The notes: generated from the sequence alone by a model not told the origin. A stretch of DNA of 64,000 nucleotides from Anaerolineales bacterium (GCA_021463845.1 JAJTXV010000001.1:434001-498000), one strand, 5' to 3'; positions 31,718 to 40,133 are shown, counted from the first letter of the stretch. Numbers and translations are program-made.

Positions 31718-33115
31718 ATGGCTGAAAACGAAACTCAAAATCCGGATCTGCAGCGTGCACTCGATGTGTTCCGTAGAAAGTATGACCCTTATACGGAGCT
31801 GTGGGGCTTTTACGATGGCAACCACCCCGATGTCTACTCGCGTGAGCGCCTGCGTAAGCTCAGGCAGTTCTTTGGCCGTATCTTTGACTTCAAGCAGAAC
31901 TGGTGCGCGGTAGTAATCGACGCGGTCGCCAACCGAATCAATCTCGGCGGGTTCATGGTTGAGGGAGAGGGCCAGAGAAAGGACACCCTAAACAAGCTTT
32001 GGGGAGACCACTATCTGCAGCTGCAGGCGGATGATGCCCATGAGGCTGCGCTGGTGATCGGCGAGAGCTACATCATTGTCGAGACCGGCGGCACCGAACA
32101 AGAGCGCGGGAAGGCCTATTACAACGACCCCCGTTTCGTACATGTCTTCTACGAGGCCGGCAACCCGAACAAGAAGGAGTTTGCTGCCAAATATTGGTGG
32201 GTAGATAAGAAGACGATGCGCGTCACTCTGTACTATCCAGATCGCTTTGAATTTTACGAAGCAAGGATGCAAAAGGATGCAAAGATCGGAGCGATCAAGA
32301 GTTCTGCTTTCTCTCGGGTAGAGGCAGCTGAACACCCGGGCGGCGAGGCTGAAAACCCCGACAATGTGATCCCTGTTTTTCATTTCAGAGTAAAGCGGCG
32401 CTCAGTGAAGTCAGACCTCAATGACGCCATCCCGATCCAGATGGCCCAGAATAAGCTGGTCTTGGACATGATGACAGCTGCAGATACAGCTGCTGTCATC
32501 CAAAAGTACGTGATCACGAATAGTGATCTCTCAGCCCTTCAAGAGAACCCGGGCGATCTTTGGAACATCCCTGCCTCGACCGAAGGCGAACAGGGATCGG
32601 CAGCCGGCCACTTTCCCTTTACTCCGCTGAAAAACTTCATCGAAGCGATCGCGGCGAATGTTGAAGCAATGGCCAGTATCACCCAAACGCCCCGGCACTA
32701 CTTCTTTGGCTCCGGGGGAACTCCCTCTGGTGAGTCGCTGATCGCCCTGGAGGCACCACTCAACAAAAAGGCCAACGACCGTATCTTAGCCTTCTCGCCA
32801 ACCTGGCAGGAGATTGCCTCTTTCCTCCTGCAGATAGCAGGGACAGCAGTTGATGCAAACCTGATCTCGCCCAACTGGGAGCCCACGGAGACCGTGCAGC
32901 CGCTAACCCGCGCTCAAATTCGCCTGAGCAATCGCAACGCGGGCATGCCGTGGCGAACCATCCTCGAGGATGAGGGGTGGACGGAAGCCGAAATTGAGCA
33001 ATTCTTCAAAGACAAGGAGGCCGAGCAGGCAGCTGAGGCTAAGCAAAACCAATCCTCTCTGGCCGAAGCCTTGTTGGATGCGCAGCGACGCCGTGACCGC
33101 GGGGAGGCCGATTGA
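31718..33115 (+). CDS. Portal protein (SPP1 gp6-like)
   Basis: The 465-residue protein fits the SPP1-type portal family: N-terminal YDPYTELWGFYDGNHPDVYSRERLRKLRQFFG, a central mixed domain and the helical stem (NAIPIQMAQNKLVLDMMTAAD-like region), and a C-terminal acidic wing with Q/E-rich end. It would form the dodecameric DNA channel at the capsid vertex. It overlaps the head morphogenesis gene by four bases. Confidence 0.88.
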   Translation: MAENETQNPDLQRALDVFRRKYDPYTELWGFYDGNHPDVYSRERLRKLRQFFGRIFDFKQNWCAVVIDAVANRINLGGFMVEGEGQRKDTLNKLWGDHYLQLQADDAHEAALVIGESYIIVETGGTEQERGKAYYNDPRFVHVFYEAGNPNKKEFAAKYWWVDKKTMRVTLYYPDRFEFYEARMQKDAKIGAIKSSAFSRVEAAEHPGGEAENPDNVIPVFHFRVKRRSVKSDLNDAIPIQMAQNKLVLDMMTAADTAAVIQKYVITNSDLSALQENPGDLWNIPASTEGEQGSAAGHFPFTPLKNFIEAIAANVEAMASITQTPRHYFFGSGGTPSGESLIALEAPLNKKANDRILAFSPTWQEIASFLLQIAGTAVDANLISPNWEPTETVQPLTRAQIRLSNRNAGMPWRTILEDEGWTEAEIEQFFKDKEAEQAAEAKQNQSSLAEALLDAQRRRDRGEAD

Positions 33116-34146
33116 TGTTTCCCGCTACGCCGGCAGAGCCGGAAGTAGTACGCGCAATGCGCGCTTTCAAAGCAGAACTGCTTGCCTTGGAGACGGAACA
33201 GATGCGTGAAATGGCCAGGCGATGGTTGGCCATAGAGCGTAGTCTGCAGGGGCGCATGGACGCGCTGGCCCTGGAAATCCACGCTCTCCGTGCACAGGGC
33301 GATGCTGTTCCCGCGGCGCGCTTATTTCGCCTCGAACGGTACAGGATCCTGCTGGCCGAGGCTCGTGTAGAAGTGACGGCATACATGGATGCCGCTGCGG
33401 ATCTGATAGAGCGGCAGCAGCGTTCCTGGGGCGACCTGGGAGTTCAGCAAGCCCGAGCCGCGATCCTGACCAGCCAAGTTGAAAATGGTTTGATTGCTGG
33501 GCAGTTCGACCGTCTGCCAGTGTCAGCTATCGAAAACATGGTCGGCCTCGTCGGGGACGGAACGCCACTCGACCGCTATTTGCAGAGCAATGCTTTGCCC
33601 GGCGCCCTGGATGGGCTCTCGCGCAGTCTCGTGGATGCTGTTGCACTTGGCATAAACCCCAGGGAGACGGCGCGCCGCATGGCCAGCGGCCTTGCAGGCG
33701 GCTTGAACAGCGCACTCAATACAGCGCGCACAGAGCAGCTGCGTGTTTACCGCGAGGCTGCCCGGCAGCAATATGTGCTGAGTGGGGTAGTGCGTGGCTA
33801 TAAGCGCTTGTCGGCCCGTGATGACCGTGTTTGCATTGCCTGCTTGGTTGCAGACGGCAGGTTTTACGAACTGGACCAGGCCTTCGAGGAGCACAACTGT
33901 GGCCGCTGCACGCTGGTCCCTGTCGTCGAAGGCCTCCCCGAGATTAGCTGGCAAAGCGGCGCAGCATGGTTCGAGGCCCAGGACGAAGCCACCCAGCGCC
34001 GCATTATGGGCGCCGGCCGTTTCGATGCCTGGCAGTCCGGTGCGTTCGACTTGCAGGATGTCGTGACTTTGCACGAGGATCCCGTGTGGGGGAATGCGCT
34101 CATGCCGACGCCTTTGAAAGACTTGGTCGCAGGAGAAGTCAAATGA
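33112..34146 (+). CDS. Head morphogenesis protein, MuF/SPP1 gp7-like
   Basis: The 344-residue protein has a helical N-half and a C-terminal MuF domain: RDDRVCIACL-x(n)-DGRFYELDQAFEEHNCGRC (about residues 236-272). The CxxC...H-x-C-x-x-C arrangement is the family hallmark. MuF proteins are minor capsid proteins associated with the portal. No toxin domain is fused at its C-terminus. It overlaps the next gene (ATGA). Confidence 0.88.
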   Translation: MMFPATPAEPEVVRAMRAFKAELLALETEQMREMARRWLAIERSLQGRMDALALEIHALRAQGDAVPAARLFRLERYRILLAEARVEVTAYMDAAADLIERQQRSWGDLGVQQARAAILTSQVENGLIAGQFDRLPVSAIENMVGLVGDGTPLDRYLQSNALPGALDGLSRSLVDAVALGINPRETARRMASGLAGGLNSALNTARTEQLRVYREAARQQYVLSGVVRGYKRLSARDDRVCIACLVADGRFYELDQAFEEHNCGRCTLVPVVEGLPEISWQSGAAWFEAQDEATQRRIMGAGRFDAWQSGAFDLQDVVTLHEDPVWGNALMPTPLKDLVAGEVK

Positions 34147-34958
34147 ATTTCACTCAATACCTGGATACCGAATACAAGGAGCTTTACCCGCAGCCTAAAA
34201 AGCAGCTGGCAGGGCTGGATTGGCAGTTCTACGCAACTGTGGTCCACGCGATCGCTGCCATCCTGCTTTCCTCGTTGCGCACTGGCCAGCTTTTCTATAG
34301 CGCTGCCATGCTATCTGCGGCTCAACTTGGCCTATCGGGTGCGCTTGAAGGCGTCGTCGCAGCCCTCGATTTCGTGGTGGCAATGTTTGCGATCGAAGGC
34401 GGCCTGGTCATCTACTCGAGCATACGCTCGGTTGCCCGCCGCGAAGTGAAGTCGTGGATCTATTCACTCCTGATCGGCTTATTGTTGGTCATCTCTGTTG
34501 CCGCCGGCTTGGGGCAATCAATGGGGCTTGCAGATGTTCCGCCTGAGTTCCGGGCCAACTTTATGGCTGGACTGTCAGTGGTGATTGGCGCCGGCGCTTC
34601 GGTGGTTGCTTGGCTTGCTGGCGAAGTCCTTGGAGTTCAGATCCTGCGCTTCCAGGCTGCGAACACGGATGCCGGCAAGGCGCACGCCCGGGCTATGGCG
34701 TCATGGCTGTCTCGCGGCCGCAAGGAGTGGCAGGTGCGCAGAAAGGAGCTGTTGATGCTGCCACAGCCTGAGCCAAGAGAAGTGGGTCAGCACAACGTCG
34801 AGCGTGAGCAGCATAAGACGCTGATCGGCCATTACCTGCAACGGATTGCGGCGCGTGAAAAACGAGTCCCGGGGGCGGCCGAGATCGGCCGGGCCACCGG
34901 CTTGCCCTCGAATTATGTGCAGAAGCGACTGGACGAGATCAAGGACGGTAGGCCGTGA
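34143..34958 (+). CDS. Membrane protein with a C-terminal helical DNA-binding-like tail
   Basis: The ATG at 34143 overlaps the previous stop. The 271-residue protein has four hydrophobic segments (about 27-50, 55-78, 100-125 and 137-163) followed by a basic cytoplasmic tail. That tail ends in a short winged-helix-like motif (VPGAAEIGRATGLPSNYVQKRLDEI). A multi-pass membrane protein between head genes is unusual. It may be a superinfection-exclusion or signalling factor. Confidence 0.6.
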   Translation: MNFTQYLDTEYKELYPQPKKQLAGLDWQFYATVVHAIAAILLSSLRTGQLFYSAAMLSAAQLGLSGALEGVVAALDFVVAMFAIEGGLVIYSSIRSVARREVKSWIYSLLIGLLLVISVAAGLGQSMGLADVPPEFRANFMAGLSVVIGAGASVVAWLAGEVLGVQILRFQAANTDAGKAHARAMASWLSRGRKEWQVRRKELLMLPQPEPREVGQHNVEREQHKTLIGHYLQRIAAREKRVPGAAEIGRATGLPSNYVQKRLDEIKDGRP

Positions 34959-35059
34959 GCCCAGCTGAGCGTGCTCTGTGGGAAATGATCCTGCGTGGCG
35001 TCGTAATAATTGCTGACGCTATAAGGCAATTCCTCAAAGCCAACAAAAGCGCTCGATAG
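34955..35059 (+). CDS. 34-residue peptide coupled to the membrane protein
   Basis: A GTG at 34955 overlaps the preceding stop (GTGA) and opens a short frame ending in TAG at 35057-35059. The product (MSPAERALWEMILRGVVIIADAIRQ...) looks like one amphipathic helix. It is too short to be certain; tight coupling is the main evidence. Confidence 0.4.
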   Translation: MSPAERALWEMILRGVVIIADAIRQFLKANKSAR

Positions 35060-35099
35060 CGTTACCGTGCCGCTCCCCGAAGGTTGTATACTGTGCGCT

Positions 35100-35579
35100 A
35101 TGAAAAAGTGGGTAATTGGTGTCCTTGTTCTGCTTGCGGCGCTATGTGTTTTTGGCGTTTTTCTCAATACCTTCTTTCCCACTACTGAGCCAACTCCAAC
35201 AATAGAACCAACTGAAACAGCCAGCCGTGTTGTTCTTGATGTTGGGGCGTTGGTTGGGCTGAACGCTGTTCAGGTGAGAGAGATTGTTGACGCTCGTTTT
35301 GGGGAAAACGAAGAGTATTTCGACGATGACAGGACCTACTCTTGGCAGATTGAGGGCTATAACATCGGCTTTGACTTCGATCCCGAAACCAAAGAACTTG
35401 TTTCTCCACTCTCAATTGTCGGCTTCTTTGGGCAGGAGCATTCAATCGAAGAAGCAATGATGCTCTTTGGACTTTCCGAGAACTCTTCAGCTTATGTTAT
35501 TGAAATTGTTTCTTATACCCCTCCCAGAGAGACGCCAGGGTTGCCTATGTTTTCTATTAGGCTTTCACCTTCTCCCTAA
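35100..35579 (+). CDS. Exported or membrane-anchored moron protein
   Basis: The ATG at 35100 gives 159 residues with an N-terminal membrane anchor (KKWVIGVLVLLAALCVFGVFL), a Thr/Pro-rich spacer and a soluble domain of about 110 residues. The gene is visibly poorer in GC than its neighbours. TATACT at 35087-35092 sits seven bases before the ATG, so it appears to have its own promoter. These are the marks of a moron expressed from the prophage. The domain fold is not recognised. Confidence 0.65.
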   Translation: MKKWVIGVLVLLAALCVFGVFLNTFFPTTEPTPTIEPTETASRVVLDVGALVGLNAVQVREIVDARFGENEEYFDDDRTYSWQIEGYNIGFDFDPETKELVSPLSIVGFFGQEHSIEEAMMLFGLSENSSAYVIEIVSYTPPRETPGLPMFSIRLSPSP

Positions 35580-35596
35580 TCAGTGAGCCCTGGTAG

Positions 35597-35626
35597 TTGA
35601 CAAATTCTTGATGTAATCCGTATAAT
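35597..35626 (+). promoter_or_regulatory. Consensus promoter upstream of the small RNA and scaffold/capsid genes
   Basis: TTGACA at 35597-35602 and TATAAT at 35621-35626 with an 18-base spacer make the best consensus promoter in the structural region. Transcription should begin near 35633. Confidence 0.8.
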
Positions 35627-35632
35627 CAGCAC

Positions 35633-35815
35633 AATTGAATAGCCCCTCTGCCTGGCCGCATCCATCTCGTAGGTGGGATGGCCCCGCCAGGCGGTAAGAC
35701 AAGCCCCTGCTTGTATTGGAGCCCGCAGTCGCAGTAACCGGCGGCCCCGGCTCTGACGAGGAATCGAAAGCAGCGCCTTGTATCCCAATTTGGGATGCAA
35801 GGCGCTGCTTTTATT
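35633..35815 (+). ncRNA. Candidate structured small RNA, about 180 nt
   Basis: There is no convincing reading frame. The segment starts after a consensus promoter and ends at a strong terminator. It contains a two-tier hairpin (GCCTGGC 35650-35656 with GCCAGGC 35686-35692, enclosing CATCCATCT/AGGTGGGATG), ACAAG/CTTGT (35699-35714), and GAGCC/GGCTC (35719-35753). The terminal hairpin is AAAGCAGCGCCTTG... / ...CAAGGCGCTGCTTT (35767-35812). I do not recognise the class. It could be a phage regulatory RNA or a leader with attenuation. Confidence 0.55.
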
Positions 35816-35818
35816 TGC

Positions 35819-35850
35819 AAAGCCCATCCCGAAAGAGGATGGGCTTTTTT
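35819..35850 (+). terminator. Second terminator in tandem behind the small RNA
   Basis: AAAGCCCATCC / GGATGGGCTTT with a seven-base loop is followed by TTT. It begins only seven bases after the first terminator. The scaffold gene at 35946 lies downstream, so capsid transcription must either read through both or start afterwards. Confidence 0.85.
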
Positions 35851-35945
35851 GTTTTCTGCAGCGGGATGCTGCTGGGAACTCCCAAATGGGCGGGATGCCC
35901 GACCGGGCGGGATGCTCGGAATAGCAAACCACAAGGAGCTTGAAC

Positions 35946-36554
35946 ATGTTGAACCGTTTTGGATTGGCTCGCATTCTTTGGGAAGGTGAGGGCAGTGGTG
36001 GCGCAGTAGGTGCGCCGGCAGCTGGAACCCCCGCTCCGGCGTCTACCCAGACGCCGGAAAACGCCGCGATCGATGACTACGAAAAGTGGCTCGATGAGCA
36101 GCCGAAGAATGTCAAGGATGCGATCTTGGCCAACGAGGCCAAGCTGCGCGGTGCGCTGAAAGACGAGCGTGATGAGCGCCAGAACCTCGAGAAGCAGGTG
36201 CGCACGCTCAGCGACAAAGCTGAGAAGGGTAGCGATCTGCAGAAGGAGCTGGATGGCCTGGCGAATAAGATCGCGGAATCGGATGCGCGGGCTGACTTCT
36301 ACGAGTTGGCCCATGCTGCAGGCATCACCAACCTCAAGCTGGCGTATCGCGTCGCCACGGATGAGGGCCACATCGACAAAAAGGGGCGGGTCAACTTTGA
36401 CGCTCTGAAAGCTGAATACCCCGAGCTGTTCGCCGGAAAGGTCAAGGCGCCGAAGAACAATGCAGGCGATGGCAGTCCGGACGGTCAGCCCCCGCGCAGT
36501 ATGAATGATTGGATCCGTGCGCAGGCCGGGGCTAAAACCAAAACCGCAAACTAG
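35946..36554 (+). CDS. Capsid scaffolding protein
   Basis: The 202-residue protein is largely helical and charged: a Gly/Ala/Pro/Thr-rich N-terminus, a long coiled coil (ALKDERDERQNLEKQVRTLSDKAEKGSDLQKELDGLANKIAESDAR), then a compact basic C-terminus. Position directly before the major capsid protein and composition are typical of scaffolds (DUF4355/GPO-like). AAGGAG lies before the ATG. Confidence 0.8.
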   Translation: MLNRFGLARILWEGEGSGGAVGAPAAGTPAPASTQTPENAAIDDYEKWLDEQPKNVKDAILANEAKLRGALKDERDERQNLEKQVRTLSDKAEKGSDLQKELDGLANKIAESDARADFYELAHAAGITNLKLAYRVATDEGHIDKKGRVNFDALKAEYPELFAGKVKAPKNNAGDGSPDGQPPRSMNDWIRAQAGAKTKTAN

Positions 36555-36562
36555 GAGAAACC

Positions 36563-37555
36563 ATGCCTTACGACAGCAATATTAGCCGGAGCGACGCCGA
36601 TGCCCTGATGCCTGAGGATGCCGTCCGGGAGATTTTTGCCACACCCCCTCAGAGCTCGGTCATCGGCCAGTTGGCCCGCAAGCTGCGCGACATGCAGCGC
36701 GGCGAACTGCGCATGCCGGTAATGAGCGCTTTGCCGCAGGCCTACTTTGTAGGCGAAAAGGGGCGCTCCCCGCAGACCTTCGGTCCGATCAAGCAGACCA
36801 GTGAGGCAGCCTGGGAGAACAAGTACATCCATGCCGAAGAGATTGCCGTGATCCTGCCTGTGCCGGAATCGGTTGTCGAGGACATGGACTACCCGATTTG
36901 GGAGGAAACGCTCCCGTATGTGCGCGAGGCCATCTACGGCAAGCTCGACTACTCGGTGCTCTTCGGCACCCAGAATGTCGACGTGCCTGCCAATTGGCCC
37001 AACGGCATCCTGGTCGCCATGCCGGCTGCGCACCGCGTCCCCGTGGGCTCTGTGGGCGAGGACCTGTACGACGACCTGATGGGCGTCGGTGGCGTCCTCA
37101 GCCAGGTGGAAGAGGATGGCTACTTCGTCAGTGGCCATGTAGCAGCGCTGGGCATGCGGGCTCGCCTGCGTGGCCTGCGCACCGAAGACGGCCTGCCGAT
37201 CTTCGTTCAGGATATGAAGGCGAAGACGCCGTACGCCCTGGACGGATCGCCACTGGTCTTCCCGCGCAACGGTGGCTTTGACCCCGCCGAGGCGCTGCAG
37301 ATCTCCGGCGATTTCGAACAGCTCGTCTGGTCCATTCGCCAGGACATCCGCGTGAAGGTGCTGACTGAGGGCGTGATCACCGACAACAGCACGCCGCGCC
37401 AGATCATTCACAACTTGGCCCAGGACGACATGATCGCCTTGCGCGTGACCTTCCGTGCTGGTTGGCAGCTGCCCAACCCGCCCAACCGCGTGAACCCCGA
37501 CAACAACACCCGCTATCCCTTCGCCGCCTTGGTGCCTGCGGAAGAGTCTGCCTAA
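36563..37555 (+). CDS. Major capsid protein, HK97 fold
   Basis: The 330-residue protein contains the HK97 phage_capsid features: an N-terminal helix (PEDAVREIFATPPQSSVIGQLARKL), LRMPVMSALPQAYFVGEKG, a long spine-helix region (EDMDYPIWEETLPYVREAIYGKLDYSVLFG), A- and P-domain strands, and a C-terminal I-A-L-R-V-T-F-R-A-G-W. GGAGAAACC lies before the ATG. It follows the scaffold by eight bases. Confidence 0.9.
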   Translation: MPYDSNISRSDADALMPEDAVREIFATPPQSSVIGQLARKLRDMQRGELRMPVMSALPQAYFVGEKGRSPQTFGPIKQTSEAAWENKYIHAEEIAVILPVPESVVEDMDYPIWEETLPYVREAIYGKLDYSVLFGTQNVDVPANWPNGILVAMPAAHRVPVGSVGEDLYDDLMGVGGVLSQVEEDGYFVSGHVAALGMRARLRGLRTEDGLPIFVQDMKAKTPYALDGSPLVFPRNGGFDPAEALQISGDFEQLVWSIRQDIRVKVLTEGVITDNSTPRQIIHNLAQDDMIALRVTFRAGWQLPNPPNRVNPDNNTRYPFAALVPAEESA

Positions 37556-37556
37556 G

Positions 37557-38576
37557 TTGAACTCTCTAACCTTGTATGGGGGCGCCGTCAAGCGGCGCCC
37601 CCATACAAAAAAGGCGCAACGCCGCGAATACTTCATCCGAAAGCATCAGCACAAGGCTGATGCTTTCGTGCGCGCCTTGAAAAAGGATGGCCGCTACCGA
37701 ACGCAATCGGTCGAGCGGGCCGAGTTTGTCCTTCTGGATTTCCTCTACCAGGGTTTGTTCTCAGGGGTGTCGAGCGACCGCCTGCGGCCGGAGGCAGAAG
37801 CCGGCTTCGCCAAAGAGAAGCCTGTATTTCTGTACCCGCATTCGTTCAGCCCTGTGCTGCCCTATGACCTCGAGAGCGGACGGCCGCCGAGGGATGTTGA
37901 TGCCTTCTTTGTCCCCTCCGAAGGTTTTGCCGAGGTCCTGCGCCTCATCAACTATCCCACCCAGGCGATTGAAGTGGTGGGCTGGTCTTATTCGGACATC
38001 AAGCCCTTTCGCCCGGCAGGTGAAAAGCCGAACGTGGTATTCGCGCCGCTGCACCCTACAAACCGCTCGCTCCCTGAATGTGAAGTTGAGATCAATAAGG
38101 CGGCGTACAAGCTTCTGCTGCAGATGCTTCAGGCTGGCGAGATCGCTTCGCTAACAGTACGCCACTACAAGACGCTGGAAATGAACGGCTTGTGGGAAGC
38201 TCCGAATGTGCACTATGTGAACTGCTTGCTCAATGGCTCAATGAGCGACGCCGAGCGCTCGGATGTCGTCGTCTCGGCCGGCACTTACGCCTATATGGCG
38301 GTGGCACTGGGGATACCCACTGTGATGATGGGGCAGGACATTTGCCCTCACAACTCGCCTCAGAGCGACGGTGAGTTGATCTACGTGCTGAACTGGGAAG
38401 CCTATCGCGACTTCCTGAGGTTTCCATGGTCGTTCGAGACATCGACCAGCCTGAATGATGCTGTGAACGTTTTGCGGCAGGCCTCAGCTGAAGAGCCTGC
38501 CAGCTGGAAGCGCACATTCATCGGAACACCTTTTGATTCTCAACTATTCATGGAGCGGCTGGAGGCTCAACTGTGA
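37557..38576 (+). CDS. GT-B-like glycosyltransferase
   Basis: The frame gives up to 339 residues. The start is uncertain: TTG at 37557 or 37572 upstream of strong hairpins, or GTG at 37668. The C-terminal half has S-A-G-T-Y-A-Y-M-A-V-A-L-G-I-P-T-V-M-M-G-Q-D, the nucleotide-sugar-binding end of GT-B/UDP-epimerase-like folds. F-A-P-L-H-P near the middle is also typical. With the next two genes it forms a sugar-modification cassette. Its overlap with the next gene (38573-38576) shows a coupled operon. Confidence 0.7.
   Translation: MNSLTLYGGAVKRRPHTKKAQRREYFIRKHQHKADAFVRALKKDGRYRTQSVERAEFVLLDFLYQGLFSGVSSDRLRPEAEAGFAKEKPVFLYPHSFSPVLPYDLESGRPPRDVDAFFVPSEGFAEVLRLINYPTQAIEVVGWSYSDIKPFRPAGEKPNVVFAPLHPTNRSLPECEVEINKAAYKLLLQMLQAGEIASLTVRHYKTLEMNGLWEAPNVHYVNCLLNGSMSDAERSDVVVSAGTYAYMAVALGIPTVMMGQDICPHNSPQSDGELIYVLNWEAYRDFLRFPWSFETSTSLNDAVNVLRQASAEEPASWKRTFIGTPFDSQLFMERLEAQL
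37572..37668 (+). other. Two perfect hairpins at the capsid/glycosyltransferase junction
   Basis: The first is a 15-bp perfect inverted repeat (TTGTATGGGGGCGCC 37572-37586 with 37594-37608). The second is a 13-bp perfect repeat (CGAAAGCATCAGC 37638-37650 with 37656-37668). Neither has a T-run. Both fall in the first 110 bases of the frame annotated at 37557, so they may lie in a leader if the gene starts later. They could limit or process the abundant capsid message. Confidence 0.7.
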
Positions 38577-39139
38577 GCAAAGAAGGACTACTCAGACTGC
38601 CGGCACACGACCTCATCGACCAGTCATTTGGGCGCCACATTGGCGTCAAAGATGTGGATGCTCAGCGCTTGGCTTGGCTGGCAGCCCAGGTTCCTGAAGA
38701 CGGTGTGGTCGTCGAAGTGGGATCTTTTTGGGGACGGTCTGCCGGTTTCATGGCCGCGGCAATGCGACCCGGGGTCCGGATGTACTGCGTTGACAAGTGG
38801 ACCAATCCAGTGGACCTGGATCGGTTCCAGCGCAACATGGCCAAGCTGGGTCTTGAGCAGTCGGTTAGTCCCCTGCAGGGCGACAGTGTCGAAGTGGCTC
38901 GCGGATGGGAAATGGACATTGACCTGCTGCACATAGACGCTACCCACACCTATGCAATGGTGCAGGCTGATTTCCAGGCCTGGGCGCACTTCGTGAGACC
39001 TGGCGGCCTGATCGCGTTCCATGACTACGGCGCCCACACCTGGCCGGCCGTGAAACGCTTTGTGGATGAGGTGGCTGCCCTGGAATTTGAAAAACTTGGT
39101 GTGCACCAGCTCATCTGGAGCGGAAGGAAGATCCTGTGA
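38573..39139 (+). CDS. Class I SAM-dependent methyltransferase (Methyltransf_24 type)
   Basis: The 188-residue protein, with a GTG start overlapping the upstream stop, shows V-V-V-E-V-G-S-F-W-G-R-S-A (SAM loop), M-Y-C-V-D-K-W after strand 2, GDSVEVA, I-D-L-L-H-I-D-A-T-H-T-Y and V-R-P-G-G-L-I-A-F-H-D-Y. These are the marks of sugar-associated methyltransferases found in polysaccharide clusters. Confidence 0.85.
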   Translation: MSKEGLLRLPAHDLIDQSFGRHIGVKDVDAQRLAWLAAQVPEDGVVVEVGSFWGRSAGFMAAAMRPGVRMYCVDKWTNPVDLDRFQRNMAKLGLEQSVSPLQGDSVEVARGWEMDIDLLHIDATHTYAMVQADFQAWAHFVRPGGLIAFHDYGAHTWPAVKRFVDEVAALEFEKLGVHQLIWSGRKIL

Positions 39140-39726
39140 AAGTATCAGTGATTTTCCCTTACACCAAGGCCTTCGGCGACTTCGCTACTCCGTACACCGA
39201 AAGCATTCACAAGTATGAGCCCGATGTGGAGGTCATTGCCGTCAACACCGAAGCTGAGGCCGATTATCAGTACACCAAAGCACTCAACCAGGGTGCTCAG
39301 CGGGCGACCGGCGACTGGTTGCTGTTCTCCAATGACGACATCCTCTGCCAAGGGCCGTTTGTCAAGCAGGTGATGGCCTTGAGCGAGCGGCGCATCTATG
39401 GCATGGAACTGCGCCGCAAGACGAAGCAAGGCTGGGGCGCAAATGTCGAATACCTCTATGGCTGGATCCTGCTGATGCACCGTTCGCTGCATCGTGAGGT
39501 CGGCCCGTTCGAAGAGTACTACCTGCACGCAGGGTTTGACGACATCGACTATTGCTGGCGGGCCAAACAAGCAGGCTTTGGCCTGGCGGTTGCGAACCTG
39601 CCATTCATCCACCTGGCCGACCAGGTCGGTGGCCAGCACCGGCGCTACACGGTGCCTGGCTATAAGGATCAAATGGCGCGCAGCAAAGAATTCTTCCTCT
39701 CCAAGGTTGCGGGGGTGCCGGCGTGA
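39136..39726 (+). CDS. Family 2-like glycosyltransferase
   Basis: The 196-residue protein starts with MKVSVIFPYTKAFGD. The DxD-type metal site is F-S-N-D-D-I at about 65-69, and the catalytic-side motif H-A-G-F-D-D-I-D-Y-C-W-R-A-K-Q-A-G-F is at about 133-150. This is a compact GT-A fold. It overlaps the methyltransferase and the connector gene (ATGA/GTGA), so it is embedded in the head operon. Confidence 0.82.
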   Translation: MKVSVIFPYTKAFGDFATPYTESIHKYEPDVEVIAVNTEAEADYQYTKALNQGAQRATGDWLLFSNDDILCQGPFVKQVMALSERRIYGMELRRKTKQGWGANVEYLYGWILLMHRSLHREVGPFEEYYLHAGFDDIDYCWRAKQAGFGLAVANLPFIHLADQVGGQHRRYTVPGYKDQMARSKEFFLSKVAGVPA

Positions 39727-40133
39727 GTGCAACTGAGCCGATGATCGCCCGCCTACGCCGCATGGCCGACGAGCCGATGCCGCAGGAATCGGGCGTGGAG
39801 CCTGTGTATAGCGACGAGGTGTTGGCCGAGTACATCGAGGCCTATCCGCTTCCGGATCTGGATGGCAATTTGCCTGACTTGGATACCTGGACCCCGACCT
39901 ATGACCTGAATGCGGCCGCTGCCGATGTGTGGGAAGAGAAGGCGGCTGCTCTCGCTCGCCGGCACGACTTCAGCGCAGATGGGGGGCGCTTCAACCGAAG
40001 CCAGCAATACGAACAGGCGCTAAAGCAGGCTCGTCACTACCGCAGCCGGCGCGCTGTGCGCATGCTCTCTGTTGTGCGTGGGAACAAGCCGGGTGCTTCA
40101 TACATCGCCAACGAGACTGAGGCTGAAGACTGA
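39723..40133 (+). CDS. Head-tail connector-type protein
   Basis: The 136-residue protein has IARLRRMADEP, YSDEVLAEYIEAYPLPD, T-Y-D-L-N-A-A-A-A-D-V-W-E-E-K-A-A-A-L-A and D-F-S-A-D-G-G-R-F-N-R-S-Q. This recurs in phage connector proteins of the gp6-like helical group. Position after the capsid cassette and before the stopper-like gene supports the call. Confidence 0.7.
   Translation: MSATEPMIARLRRMADEPMPQESGVEPVYSDEVLAEYIEAYPLPDLDGNLPDLDTWTPTYDLNAAAADVWEEKAAALARRHDFSADGGRFNRSQQYEQALKQARHYRSRRAVRMLSVVRGNKPGASYIANETEAED

Noticed and set aside
35751..35815. Possible hammerhead ribozyme core (CTGACGAG ... CGAAA)
   Set aside because: The two core strings occur in the right order, but stem II would be two pairs and the sequences that should form stem I do not pair. 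The GAAA is better explained as the A-rich left flank of the terminator hairpin.
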